The notes below the pieces were generated by a model, which saw only the letters and a list, made by a program, of their open reading frames with translations, was not told where the DNA came from and did no database searches. Of a stretch of DNA of 36,974 nucleotides, positions 15,883 to 23,350 are shown one piece after another. Both the position numbers and the translations under genes were made by a program. Where the stretch lies: positions 1 through 36,974 of the forward strand of contig NZ_LOHS01000017.1 of the NCBI RefSeq assembly GCF_001642995.1. Reading direction: 5' to 3'. This DNA is from Streptomyces jeddahensis. GTDB lineage: Bacteria; Actinomycetota; Actinomycetes; Streptomycetales; Streptomycetaceae. How positions within the stretch are numbered: position 1 is the first letter of the stretch; every line of letters starts with the position of its first letter.

Positions 15883-16369
15883 CGATGAGCCACTTGCCGC
15901 CGCGCTTCTCGTACTCGTAGGTGTAGCGGGCCTCGACCGTCTTCTTCTCGCCGGTGGCGGGGTCGGTGAGGTGGAACTGGTACAGGCCCGCGTCGATCGC
16001 CGAGTCGCGGTCGAGGACGTTGACGACCGTTCTGATCTTCTCGCCCTTCGGCTTGTTCTGCAGGAAGTGCTCGAAGTAGTCGACGATCTCGGCCCGGTTC
16101 GTACGGATCTTGGGGGACGCGGTGGGCAGCAGCACCGCGTCCGCGGCGTAGCGGTCGGCGACCTTCTCCGGGTCGCCGGTCTGGAGGGCGGCGTTCCACT
16201 GGTCGAAGAGGCCCGCTATCTCCGCCTTGGCCGGCTTGGTGAACCCGGCGGCGGCCGGTGCCTCGCGGTGCTCGGGGCTCGCGACACCGACGCCCACCGC
16301 GACCGTCCCTGCGGCGACCAGGGCGCCCGCGGTGACAAGGGCGGCACGGGTACGTATCTGACGCTTCAT
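15845..16369 (-). CDS. Secreted or membrane-anchored SnoaL-like (SgcJ/EcaC, DUF4440-type) protein
   Basis: A 174-aa protein. An N-terminal signal or anchor helix (about 8-30, after MKRQIRTR) is followed by an NTF2-fold domain (about 46-168): AEIAGLFDQWNAALQTGDPE, VADRYAADAVLLPTASP, RAEIVDYFEHFL and GKWLIVNHHSSVLP. This is the SgcJ/EcaC association-domain pattern; catalysis is unproven for most members. Start: the ATG at 16369 has GGAG 5 nt upstream, and the longer open frame to 16492 is not convincing. Its stop lies 38 bp inside the convergent histidine kinase gene. It might be functionally linked to that two-component system, but only location suggests it. Confidence 0.85.
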   Translation of the reverse strand: MKRQIRTRAALVTAGALVAAGTVAVGVGVASPEHREAPAAAGFTKPAKAEIAGLFDQWNAALQTGDPEKVADRYAADAVLLPTASPKIRTNRAEIVDYFEHFLQNKPKGEKIRTVVNVLDRDSAIDAGLYQFHLTDPATGEKKTVEARYTYEYEKRGGKWLIVNHHSSVLPAGG

Positions 16370-16554
16370 CGCAACTCCAGTGCTTTGGCGGGTATTTGCC
16401 CCCTTCTGCGGGAGCAGTTCCACCCTCTCGTCACACCGGTTAAGCGCCGTACAGCGAACGTCCAGCTCGCAGCCAAGTCCGGTCCAAAACACAGAGAGCG
16501 ACGTATCGCGTACGGCTAACTGGGAGGCGCCGCCAGACTGTTGGGACCGTAACG

Positions 16555-16605
16555 GCGACCGGCCCCCTGGCCGCCGGGCGTCCAGCGGCTTGGTGGGCCG
16601 GTCGC
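16555..16605 (-). terminator. Stem-loop after the thioester surface protein gene
   Basis: GCGACCGGCCC (16555-16565) pairs perfectly with GGGCCGGTCGC (16595-16605), with an inner GCCGC/GCGGC stem in the loop. It starts 4 nt past the stop at 16610. Between it and the SnoaL-like gene start at 16369 I see no gene. Confidence 0.7.
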
Positions 16606-16609
16606 GGCA

Positions 16610-18439
16610 CTAACGGGCGCGTCTGCTTCGCACTCCGGTCATAGTCGAGGTGAGCGTGCAGCCCGCCAGTACCAGCGCGACGCTCGTCGCGGTCATGGGG
16701 GCCATCAGCGCGGGCGCCCCGGTGTCGGCGAGGAGGCCCCGTCGGACGTAGGTGTGGGTGACGGAGATGACGCTGGTCGCGTCCTCGGCGATGGTGACGG
16801 CGGCCGGTTCGATCCGTACGCCGCCTGCGAGTTCCACCTTCTTGTTCTCGCCCGTGTCCCGCTCGGTCACCGCGCACCGCGTGCCGGTCGGGATGCCGGT
16901 GACCACCGGCTGCTCGTGCGTGCCCGCCTCCGCGCGCGCGTCGACGGCGAACTGCCGGTCGAACGCGCCGTCCTGGCCGTCGCAGTGGAGGTCGAGGACC
17001 ACGGTCCCCTGCCCGCCCGCTGCCGGGCCGTCGATGGTGACGTCGACCTGCAGCGAACCGACCGCCCGCTCATAGGTGTTGGTGACGGACACCTGCTGGG
17101 TCTCCTCGGAGGCGATCGTGACGGTGGAGGGTTCGATGGCGGTCGTGGCGGTGACGAGGCCGTTGTCGCCGTCCGAACTCTCGCTGATCGTGCACACACT
17201 GCCGGCCGGGATGCCGGTGAGCGACCGCGCGTGGTCACCGGCGGGCGTGCCGGCCCCGAGGGTCACCGTGCGGTGCTGGTCGAGGCCGGACTCGGGGTCC
17301 CGGCAGTCCACCTCGATCACCTTCGCGTCCTGGAGCCCGGCCGCCTCGCCGTCGACCCGGACCCCGAAGTCCACGCCGCCGGCGGGGAAGGGCTGGAGCA
17401 CCGCGCCGGCCCGCACCACCAGTTCGGTCTCCTGCGCCAGTACGAGCGTCTGGGCGTCCTCCAGGCCGTCGTTCGTCCCGTCGTAGAGCAGGACGTTGCC
17501 CTCCACGACGTCGGTGACGCGTTCGAGGACGAAGCCCTGCGGGTCCTCGTCCGAGACGCTCCGGGCCCACAGCCGCGTGCCGGGCTGCACGGTGTCGCCA
17601 TCCTCGAGCTGGTTCTGGCCCGCGGAGTCGATGAACACCTCGACCCCGGTGATCTGGATCGTCGCCGGGCCGTCGGCGGTGACCGTGAACGGGCCGACGA
17701 TCTCGCCGGTCGCCGGCGCCGGCATCTGCTCGGGCGTGACGGACAGCTCCGGTTCCGCCGGCTCCGCGCTCGGCCCGTTGGCCAGCGCGTCCGCGACGAT
17801 GGCCGCGGTGTACGTACGGATCGTGGCGCTGGTACCGGTGGTCGCCAGGACGTACTTGTCGGTGAAGAACCAGACGGCCGCCTGCACCGCGGCTGCCCGG
17901 TGGGCGAGGGTGGCACCGGACGGTTCGCCGGTGGTGGGGTAGTAGCGCTGCAGGATGTACTCGACGTAGCCGAGGTTCGGGACGTTCGCCTCGCTCCACT
18001 CGCCGAGCTCGTAGTTCACACCGGTCTCGGTGTCGGTGAACAGGTCGATGCAGTACGTGAGTCCGGTGCGCCCGGTGAGCTGGTCCTGGACCACGATCGT
18101 TCCCGCGTACGCGGGGTCGTGCACGGTGGATCCGTCGGGGATGGTGGCGGGATAGCCGTCGAGCGGATCGAAACCGGCCGGTGCGGTGGAGCCGTTGACG
18201 GTGGTGCCGACGCCGGTACCGGTGATCGTGGCCTCGGTGAACAGGCCCGCCGGGTCGGTGTACACGGGTGCCGGCCGGTACACCGCGAACGCCGCCGTGG
18301 GATTCGCCAAGGCCATGAGCACGCCCGCCACGGCGACGATCATCGTTCGGACGGCCGTGTTCGCCAGGGTCCGGCGCAGCCGGAGCACGCAATGGTGACG
18401 CTTGCCCAAAATGTCCCCTGCAGTAATGAATGGGGACAT
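16610..18439 (-). CDS. Cell-surface thioester-domain protein with LADTG sortase signal
   Basis: 609 aa from the ATG at 18439. Order: signal peptide (hydrophobic core about 31-52, cleavage near AFA/VY); an N-terminal thioester (TED) domain with Cys130 in LTYCIDLF and Gln186 in AAVQAAVWFFTDKY, the residues that form the internal Cys-Gln thioester; a Pro/Glu-rich region near 215-235; a beta-rich middle; two DUF5979-like Ig repeats, each ending VxVTNTY or SVTHTY; and the sorting signal LADTG (570-574) with a hydrophobic helix and RSRRAR tail. Streptomyces class E sortases use LAXTG. TED adhesins attach covalently to amine-bearing host or surface ligands. No sortase gene is in the window. The start is uncertain: no clear ribosome binding site at 18439, and a TTG about 11 codons later has AGGGG upstream. 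Confidence 0.88.
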   Translation of the reverse strand: MSPFITAGDILGKRHHCVLRLRRTLANTAVRTMIVAVAGVLMALANPTAAFAVYRPAPVYTDPAGLFTEATITGTGVGTTVNGSTAPAGFDPLDGYPATIPDGSTVHDPAYAGTIVVQDQLTGRTGLTYCIDLFTDTETGVNYELGEWSEANVPNLGYVEYILQRYYPTTGEPSGATLAHRAAAVQAAVWFFTDKYVLATTGTSATIRTYTAAIVADALANGPSAEPAEPELSVTPEQMPAPATGEIVGPFTVTADGPATIQITGVEVFIDSAGQNQLEDGDTVQPGTRLWARSVSDEDPQGFVLERVTDVVEGNVLLYDGTNDGLEDAQTLVLAQETELVVRAGAVLQPFPAGGVDFGVRVDGEAAGLQDAKVIEVDCRDPESGLDQHRTVTLGAGTPAGDHARSLTGIPAGSVCTISESSDGDNGLVTATTAIEPSTVTIASEETQQVSVTNTYERAVGSLQVDVTIDGPAAGGQGTVVLDLHCDGQDGAFDRQFAVDARAEAGTHEQPVVTGIPTGTRCAVTERDTGENKKVELAGGVRIEPAAVTIAEDATSVISVTHTYVRRGLLADTGAPALMAPMTATSVALVLAGCTLTSTMTGVRSRRAR

Positions 18440-18625
18440 GAAAAGCTCACGGCCCCATACCAGGATTTGGTGACTTTCGGGCCAATCGTGACAAAACGTC
18501 ACTGCAAGTTGACCACGACATGGCGTTCGTCATCATCAGCCACGCCTACGATTGACGATTCGAGCAGGCGTACGAACAGGGTGTGTGCACCGACCGGCCG
18601 GATACACCCGGCCGGGCTCTGGCGC

Positions 18626-19291
18626 CTACTTGACCGTTCGCGCGCGCAGACCCAGCGGTCCCGCGATCTCCCTCGCCATGACCTTGCCGGCCTCCTCCGC
18701 CAGCGTGTCGTCGCCGAGACCCTGGTCGGTGTCGAGGCCGTCCAGGTCCTCCAGCGGCTGGTTCAGGCGGACGTGGGCCACCAGGGACTGCAGGGCGCGC
18801 AGGGCGGCCGAGGCGGTGGCGCCCCAGTTGGAGAAGTAGGAGAACTGCCACCACCACAGGGCCTCGGTCGTGCGGCCCTCGCGGTAGTGGGCCATGCCGT
18901 GGCGTAGGTCCGCGACGACATCGGCCAGGTCGTCCGAGATGCGGCAGGCGACGGGCGCCTTCCGCGGCTCGTACGGGTCGAAGACCTCGGAGTAGACGTC
19001 CACCGGGTCGAGGAGGACGGCGAGGCGCTCGCGCAGGTCGTCCACGTCCTGCTCCGGGCCCAGGTCCGGCTCGTAGCGCTCATCCGGGACGAAGTCCTCG
19101 TGCGCGCCCAGCCTGCCGCCCGCCAGGAGGAGCTGGGACACCTCGAGGAGCAGGAAGGGAACGGCCGAGTCCGGCTCGTCGCCCTTTGCGACCTCGTCGA
19201 CGGCGACGAGGAAGCTGCCGACCTGGTCGGAGATCTGGACGGCGAAGTCGCCCGGATCGTTCGTGACCGTGTTCAGCGTGGCGTCAGACAT
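18626..19291 (-). CDS. DUF5063 domain protein in the recR operon
   Basis: A 221-aa soluble, acidic protein that matches the DUF5063 pattern as I remember it: an N-terminal helix [20 protein letters not shown], a middle [12 protein letters not shown], and a Trp-rich segment [15 protein letters not shown] followed by [16 protein letters not shown]. No catalytic motif or membrane segment is visible. Its ATG lies 8 bp inside the end of recR (ATGTCTGA overlap), so it is translated with recR. That linkage hints at a role with RecR in recombination repair, but the function is unknown. Confidence 0.85.
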   Translation of the reverse strand: MSDATLNTVTNDPGDFAVQISDQVGSFLVAVDEVAKGDEPDSAVPFLLLEVSQLLLAGGRLGAHEDFVPDERYEPDLGPEQDVDDLRERLAVLLDPVDVYSEVFDPYEPRKAPVACRISDDLADVVADLRHGMAHYREGRTTEALWWWQFSYFSNWGATASAALRALQSLVAHVRLNQPLEDLDGLDTDQGLGDDTLAEEAGKVMAREIAGPLGLRARTVK

Positions 19292-19883
19292 CTAGCAGTC
19301 GTCTCCCCTCGAAAGCGCGGCCCAGAGTGACCTCGTCCGCGTATTCCAGATCGCCTCCCACCGGGAGTCCGCTGGCCAGACGGGTGACCCTGAGGCCCAT
19401 GGGCTTGATCATGCGCGCGAGGTACGTGGCCGTGGCCTCGCCCTCCAGATTCGGGTCCGTGGCCAGGATCAGCTCGGTGACCGTGCCGTCGGCAAGACGG
19501 GCCAGCAGTTCCCGGATCCGCAGGTCGTCGGGGCCCACGCCCTCGATCGGGCTGATCGCGCCGCCCAGGACGTGGTAGCGGCCGCGGAACTCCCGGGTCC
19601 GCTCGATCGCCACGACGTCCTTGGGCTCCTCGACCACGCAGATCACGGCGGGGTCGCGGCGCGGGTCGCGGCAGATGCCGCAGTTCTCCTCCTGGGCGAC
19701 GTTGCCGCAGACCGCGCAGAAGCGGACCTTGGCCTTCACCTCGAGGAGCGCCTGGGCCAGCCGGCGCACGTCCGTGGGCTCCGCCTGCAGGATGTGGAAG
19801 GCGATCCGCTGCGCGCTCTTGGGACCGACGCCGGGCAGCCTGCCCAACTCGTCGATGAGGTCCTGGACCACGCCTTCGTACAA
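19284..19883 (-). CDS. recR: Recombination mediator protein RecR
   Basis: A 199-aa protein acting with RecF and RecO to load RecA on gapped DNA. The N-terminal helix-hairpin-helix is [20 protein letters not shown]. The zinc finger has Cys56, Cys59, Cys68 and Cys71 (CAVC and CGIC). The Toprim domain begins [14 protein letters not shown] and contains [18 protein letters not shown]. The start is TTG at 19883 with GGAAGG 7 nt upstream. The next ATG in frame is far downstream and would remove the HhH, so TTG is well supported. It sits between ybaB and DUF5063, the typical ybaB-recR order. Confidence 0.97.
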   Translation of the reverse strand: MYEGVVQDLIDELGRLPGVGPKSAQRIAFHILQAEPTDVRRLAQALLEVKAKVRFCAVCGNVAQEENCGICRDPRRDPAVICVVEEPKDVVAIERTREFRGRYHVLGGAISPIEGVGPDDLRIRELLARLADGTVTELILATDPNLEGEATATYLARMIKPMGLRVTRLASGLPVGGDLEYADEVTLGRAFEGRRLLDV

Positions 19884-19911
19884 CGGACTGCCTTCCTCTT
19901 GCTTCGTTCGA

Positions 19912-19943
19912 TACGTACCGTGCTTCGCCTGCCGTGGTACGTA
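19912..19943 (-). other. Inverted repeat between ybaB and recR
   Basis: TACGTACC (19912-19919) and GGTACGTA (19936-19943) are perfect 8-bp arms around a 16-nt loop, inside the 82-bp gap between ybaB and recR. It could be an attenuator or RNA-processing hairpin that lowers recR relative to ybaB, or an operator. Confidence 0.4.
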
Positions 19944-19965
19944 CGGTAGTTGGCCGTTCCCGGTC

Positions 19966-20310
19966 CTAGAAGGGAAGGCCCGGAATGCCGCTGCCGCCGC
20001 CGAGGCCCTGGGCCAGCGGGCCCAGCTTCTCCTGCTGCAGCGCCTGTGCGTTCTCGTTCGCCGCCTGGACCGCCGCGACGATCAGGTCGGCGAGGGTCTC
20101 GGTGTCCTCCGGGTCCACCGCCTTCGGGTCGATCTCGAGGGCGCGGAGCTCACCGGAGCCGGTCACCGTCGCCTTCACGAGGCCGCCGCCTGCCTGGCCG
20201 TCGACCTCCGTCGCCGCCAGCTCCTCCTGCGCCTGGGCGAGGTCCTGCTGCATCTTCTGGGCCTGCTGCAGCAGCTGCTGCATGTTGGGCTGGCCACCAC
20301 CGGGGATCAC
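19966..20310 (-). CDS. YbaB/EbfC family nucleoid-associated protein
   Basis: A 114-aa protein. The N-terminal coiled-coil part ([20 protein letters not shown]) and central [18 protein letters not shown] are the hallmarks of YbaB/EbfC DNA-binding dimers. The tail is Gly-rich ([13 protein letters not shown]). The start is GTG 20310 with AGGAG 6 nt upstream; the longer open frame to 20415 runs through a degenerate repeat and has no family similarity. The gene heads the operon ybaB-recR-DUF5063. In many bacteria dnaX precedes ybaB; here the upstream neighbour is a divergent SLATT gene. Confidence 0.93.
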   Translation of the reverse strand: MIPGGGQPNMQQLLQQAQKMQQDLAQAQEELAATEVDGQAGGGLVKATVTGSGELRALEIDPKAVDPEDTETLADLIVAAVQAANENAQALQQEKLGPLAQGLGGGSGIPGLPF

Positions 20311-20343
20311 GATCAGCTCCTGAGACTGTCTGGGACTGGGACG

Positions 20344-20394
20344 GCTGGGTTCTTGCCGGGACCGCTGGGTTCTTGCTGGGGGCTGGATTCTTGC
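20344..20394. repeat. Three imperfect copies of a 13-bp motif upstream of ybaB
   Basis: GCTGGGTTCTTGC occurs at 20344 and 20364, and GCTGGATTCTTGC at 20382. The spacing is 20 and 18 bp, close to two helical turns. The array lies 35-85 bp upstream of the ybaB start. It may be an operator array or remains of slippage. Confidence 0.6.
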
Positions 20395-20648
20395 CGCGTT
20401 TCCGCGGTTCTTCACCTGGCACGAGCCTACGTGGTCAGGGTGGCGCGCGCTCCAGCACTCTTTCGAGTGACGCGGCGAGGCCCCCTATATCTGATCAAGC
20501 ACCCCTTCCGGGCGGAAAGACCTCGAAACAGCCCTCATGCCCACCCATTGGGCGGTAGGAAGGGTGCCGCGCATCAGCATCAGGCGCCGCACATTCATCG
20601 CACGTTCATCACGTACTGCAGCAGGAAGCAGCAGGTAGGGAGTGCCGG

Positions 20649-21455
20649 GTGAGCCAGCCGGAGATGCAGTCCGAGGGGCCGCCCCAGGTGGGGCGGGGAG
20701 AGCGTGGAGGGGTCGGAGGGGCCGGAGGGACCACAGGGTCCGGGCCCGGGGAGCAGGGCGGGCCCCGGCGGTCCGACCTGACCGGGCGGCCGTTCCCCCT
20801 CGGCGACTGGGGCGAGCCGGCCCAGCGGCTCGACGAGCTGTACCGGTGGGTGGAGCAGGGTGCGCTGACCACCGCCGAGTGGTATCTGGCGGACCGGGCC
20901 TGGAAGCGGCGCGGCGCGCGTGCGCTGCGGGCCGGGACGGCGCTGGGCGCGGTCGTGGGGGCCGCGCTGCCCGTGCTCGATCTGACGCGGGTGGTGGGCG
21001 GGGTTGCGCCCTGGGGCTGCCTGGCCCTGCTGCTCGCGCTGGCGTGCGCCCTGGGCGACCGGTACTTCGGGCTGACCTCCGGGTGGATGAGGGACGTGGC
21101 CACGGCGCAGGCCGTGCACCGGCGGCTGCAGGTCCTGCAGTTCGACTGGGCGTCGGAGTGCGTACGGGAGGTGCTGGGCCCCACCGAGGGGACGGCCGGC
21201 GAGGCCGCCGAGCGGTGCCTGGGGGTGCTGCGGCGGTTCTCGGAGGATCTGACGGAGCTGGTGCGAGCCGAGACCGCGGACTGGATGCTGCAGTTCCGGT
21301 CGTGGGGAGCGCCGCTGGCGATGCAGGGGGCTGCCGCCGGCGGGGACGGCGGGGCGCGGGTGCCCGAGGGGCCGCCGCCAGGGCGGCTCCTCGGGCCGGT
21401 GGCGCCGGGGACGCGGCCCAACATGCCGCGGCAGCGGCCGCCGGAGCCGCGATGA
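20649..21455 (+). CDS. SLATT-domain two-TM protein
   Basis: A 268-aa protein divergent from the ybaB-recR operon. After a Gly-rich tail (1-45) come an amphipathic helix (LDELYRWVEQGALTTAEWYL, then ADRAWKRRGAR), two TM helices (about 92-110 and 118-137, split by DLTRVVGG) and a cytosolic helical region (TSGWMRDVATAQAVHRRLQV; LRRFSEDLTELVRAET). This is the SLATT layout, named from SMODS/SLOG-associated 2-TM effectors, which are predicted pore-formers in nucleotide-signalling conflict systems. No SMODS or SLOG gene is adjacent. The start is GTG 20649 with AGGGAG 8 nt upstream. Assignment is from pattern memory; moderate to good. Confidence 0.75.
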   Translation: MSQPEMQSEGPPQVGRGERGGVGGAGGTTGSGPGEQGGPRRSDLTGRPFPLGDWGEPAQRLDELYRWVEQGALTTAEWYLADRAWKRRGARALRAGTALGAVVGAALPVLDLTRVVGGVAPWGCLALLLALACALGDRYFGLTSGWMRDVATAQAVHRRLQVLQFDWASECVREVLGPTEGTAGEAAERCLGVLRRFSEDLTELVRAETADWMLQFRSWGAPLAMQGAAAGGDGGARVPEGPPPGRLLGPVAPGTRPNMPRQRPPEPR

Positions 21456-21479
21456 CGGGTTCCCCTCCGGGGAACCCGT
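21455..21479 (+). terminator. Hairpin at the SLATT gene stop codon
   Basis: ACGGGTTCCCC and GGGGAACCCGT form an 11-bp perfect stem with loop TCC, and the first base is the last base of the TGA stop. It is a clear terminator for the SLATT gene. Confidence 0.8.
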
Positions 21480-21557
21480 CTGGGGCGGGCGCCTGGGCCT
21501 GCCGTCCCGATGGCGGTGCGCCTTCTGTTGTCTTCGGGTCGGGTCCGCGCCTTGACC

Positions 21558-21630
21558 GTTGTGGGCAATCGTTCCGCTGGGGGTGCCCCCAGGCCCTTAA
21601 GGCTCTGGGGGAGGAACGGGTGGGCACAAC
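21558..21630. repeat. Nested palindromic intergenic element
   Basis: Nested arms pair across 73 bp: GTTGTG (21558-21563) with CACAAC (21625-21630), and CGTTCC (21570-21575) with GGAACG (21613-21618). A core holds three alternating CTGGGGG, CCCCCAG and CTGGGGG blocks at 21577, 21586 and 21605. Either of two CTGGGGG blocks can pair with the middle one, so two alternative folds exist. It resembles palindromic REP-like elements I associate with Streptomyces intergenic regions; only one copy is here. The interval 21480-21667 has no gene. Confidence 0.6.
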
Positions 21631-21667
21631 CCCACGACGGCGCGCGCCCCCTGGCGTCCCCCTGGCG

Positions 21668-22318
21668 TCAGCTGAAGACGATCATGGAGCCTTGGGCGAG
21701 GCTCCGGGTCGCGGCCGCGTGGAGGCCCAGCCACACGTGGCGTTCCCGCGCGAAGGGGCTGTCGTCGTGGGGAGCCGGCGCCGCCGGTTCCTCCAGGGCC
21801 GTGGGCGCCGCAGGCGGAAGCGGGGCCGCCGGAGGGTTCGCGGGGTCGATGCCTATCGAGGGGGCCACGTACTCCAGTTCCCGCAGGAGCGCGTGCGAGG
21901 AGCCCAGCGGACCGCCTCCGGCCAGGAGCTCGTCGTTGGTCAGGGGCGAGGGGAAGTCCAGGGGGACGTAGGCCCCGGCATGGTCGTAGTGCCACACGAG
22001 GTGGGACTGCTGTGCCGTCGACTCGAACATCTCCAGGAGCTGTTCGTAGTCGCCGCCCAGCTCGTCGACGGGTGTGACGGCCAGCCCGCAGATCTGGAGC
22101 AGATACGCGCGGCGCAGGAAGTGCAGCGCGTCGTAGTCGAAGCCCGCCACGGGGGCCACGTCACCGGACAGGCCCGGCATGTACGCGTAGACCGGGACCG
22201 GCGGCAGTCCGGCCTCGTCCAGTGCCTTGTCGTAGATCGCGAGTTCCTCGGCGAACGGGTTGTCGGGGCTGTGGCACAGCACGTCGACGAGCGGGACCAG
22301 CCAGAGGTCACAGGCCAA
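21668..22318 (-). CDS. Conserved-looking protein of unknown function
   Basis: A 216-aa protein I do not recognise. It opens with ACDLWLVPLVDVLCHSPDNP, continues with AIYDKALDEAGLPPVPVYAYMPGLSGDVAPV, and has a central GGDYEQLLEMFESTAQQSHLVWHYDHAGAYVPLDF. A Pro/Ala linker (about 160-190) leads to a C-terminal FARERHVWLGLHAAATRSLAQGSMIVFS. No signal peptide or TM helix. Codon usage matches its neighbours, so it is a real gene. The start is TTG 22318 with GAGGAG 5 nt upstream; the ATG at 22333 lies before that site and lacks its own. It is downstream of the GntR gene on the same strand, with 132 bp between. Confidence 0.75.
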   Translation of the reverse strand: MACDLWLVPLVDVLCHSPDNPFAEELAIYDKALDEAGLPPVPVYAYMPGLSGDVAPVAGFDYDALHFLRRAYLLQICGLAVTPVDELGGDYEQLLEMFESTAQQSHLVWHYDHAGAYVPLDFPSPLTNDELLAGGGPLGSSHALLRELEYVAPSIGIDPANPPAAPLPPAAPTALEEPAAPAPHDDSPFARERHVWLGLHAAATRSLAQGSMIVFS

Positions 22319-22450
22319 GGGAGCTCCTCGCATAGCACTTCTCGTACTTCACGGTGGTCAGGGCAGCGTAGTGCCGGAGTGCGCCCCTCAGCTGCCCTGC
22401 TGCAGATCCCATATCCAGACGCCGACGGCCCACTCCCCTCGGGCCGTCGC

Positions 22451-23185
22451 TCATTCGGCGGCAAGCCGCTCGATGAGCGCGAGGGAGTGCTCGTGGTAGT
22501 CGGCGACGATCGAGAACGCGGCGCTGCGGTCGCGGCGCAGGAATGCGTCGATGAGGTCGGTGTGCCCGGACCACAGCATCCCTCTGAGATTGTCGACGCG
22601 GCGCAGATGGCCGACCGCGCAGGCCCAGGACTGGACGAGCAGGCGGTTCGAGAAGTCCGAGAGGTACGGGTTGCCGAAGAGCGTTGCGAGCTCGCGCCAG
22701 AAGCGGATGTCGTAGCCGATGAGGACGATCAGGTCGCCGGCCACCGCGGCGCGCCGGGCCTCCTCTCCCCGGCGGCGTACGGCGATGAAAGTCGCGGTGA
22801 TGGCGTCCCGCCCGTGCAGGGAAACCCCGGACACCCCGGACTCGTCCTTGGGCGGAGAGACCGACTCGCGCCGGAGGCGGACGGCGTCGATGTCGCGGAA
22901 CATCGCCGCCGCCATGAGGCCGCGGGCTTCGACAAGGCTGCGGTAGTCGGCCAGCGAGAACTCGTGCACGCAGAATCCGCGGTGCTGGACGGCGTCCAGC
23001 AGGCCCTGCGCGGACAGGTCGACGAGGGCCTCGCGCACGGGGGTCGCCGAGACGCCGTACTGCTCGGCGATCTCCTTGACGGTGAACTCCTGGCCCGGCT
23101 TGAGGCGGCCGGCGAGTACCTCGTCACGGAGCGCGTCAGCGATCTGCTGTCGCAGAGTGCTGCGGGTGACGGCGCTGTCGCGCAT
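22451..23185 (-). CDS. GntR-family transcriptional regulator
   Basis: A 244-aa regulator. The N-terminal winged helix (about 8-72) has LRQQIADALRDEVLAGRLKPG, the helix-turn-helix KEIAEQYGVSATPVREAL and the wing LLDAVQHRGFCVHEF. The C-terminal all-helical domain (about 80-235) fits an FCD ligand-binding domain (DYRSLVEARGLMAAAMF; HTDLIDAFLRRDRSAAFSIV), though it is divergent and longer in the middle (PPKDESGVSG loop). It sits downstream of the class III aminotransferase on the same strand, behind a strong hairpin. It may regulate that gene. The ligand is unknown. Confidence 0.9.
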   Translation of the reverse strand: MRDSAVTRSTLRQQIADALRDEVLAGRLKPGQEFTVKEIAEQYGVSATPVREALVDLSAQGLLDAVQHRGFCVHEFSLADYRSLVEARGLMAAAMFRDIDAVRLRRESVSPPKDESGVSGVSLHGRDAITATFIAVRRRGEEARRAAVAGDLIVLIGYDIRFWRELATLFGNPYLSDFSNRLLVQSWACAVGHLRRVDNLRGMLWSGHTDLIDAFLRRDRSAAFSIVADYHEHSLALIERLAAE

Positions 23186-23233
23186 GGTGAGGTCCCTCTC
23201 CGTGTCGCTTACCGCACGTCAGCCTACGCGGAT

Positions 23234-23250
23234 CGGTGCGGTGTGCACCG
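23234..23250. promoter_or_regulatory. Possible operator upstream of the GntR gene
   Basis: CGGTGC-ggtgt-GCACCG is a 17-bp inverted repeat 49 nt upstream of the GntR start codon. It is a plausible autoregulatory site; sequence symmetry is the only evidence. Confidence 0.35.
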
Positions 23251-23294
23251 GTGTGCGCGGATGCGGACCTCTGCCGGCCTGCGCCCCCATACGG

Positions 23295-23326
23295 CGGCGC
23301 GCCCCACCTGGCGGTGGGGCGCGCCG
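23295..23326 (-). terminator. Perfect hairpin after the aminotransferase gene
   Basis: CGGCGCGCCCCACC and GGTGGGGCGCGCCG form a 14-bp perfect stem around TGGC, starting 25 nt beyond the aminotransferase stop. It separates that gene from the GntR gene downstream. Confidence 0.8.
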
Positions 23327-23350
23327 TGCGCCGGGGGCCGTTCCCGTACT

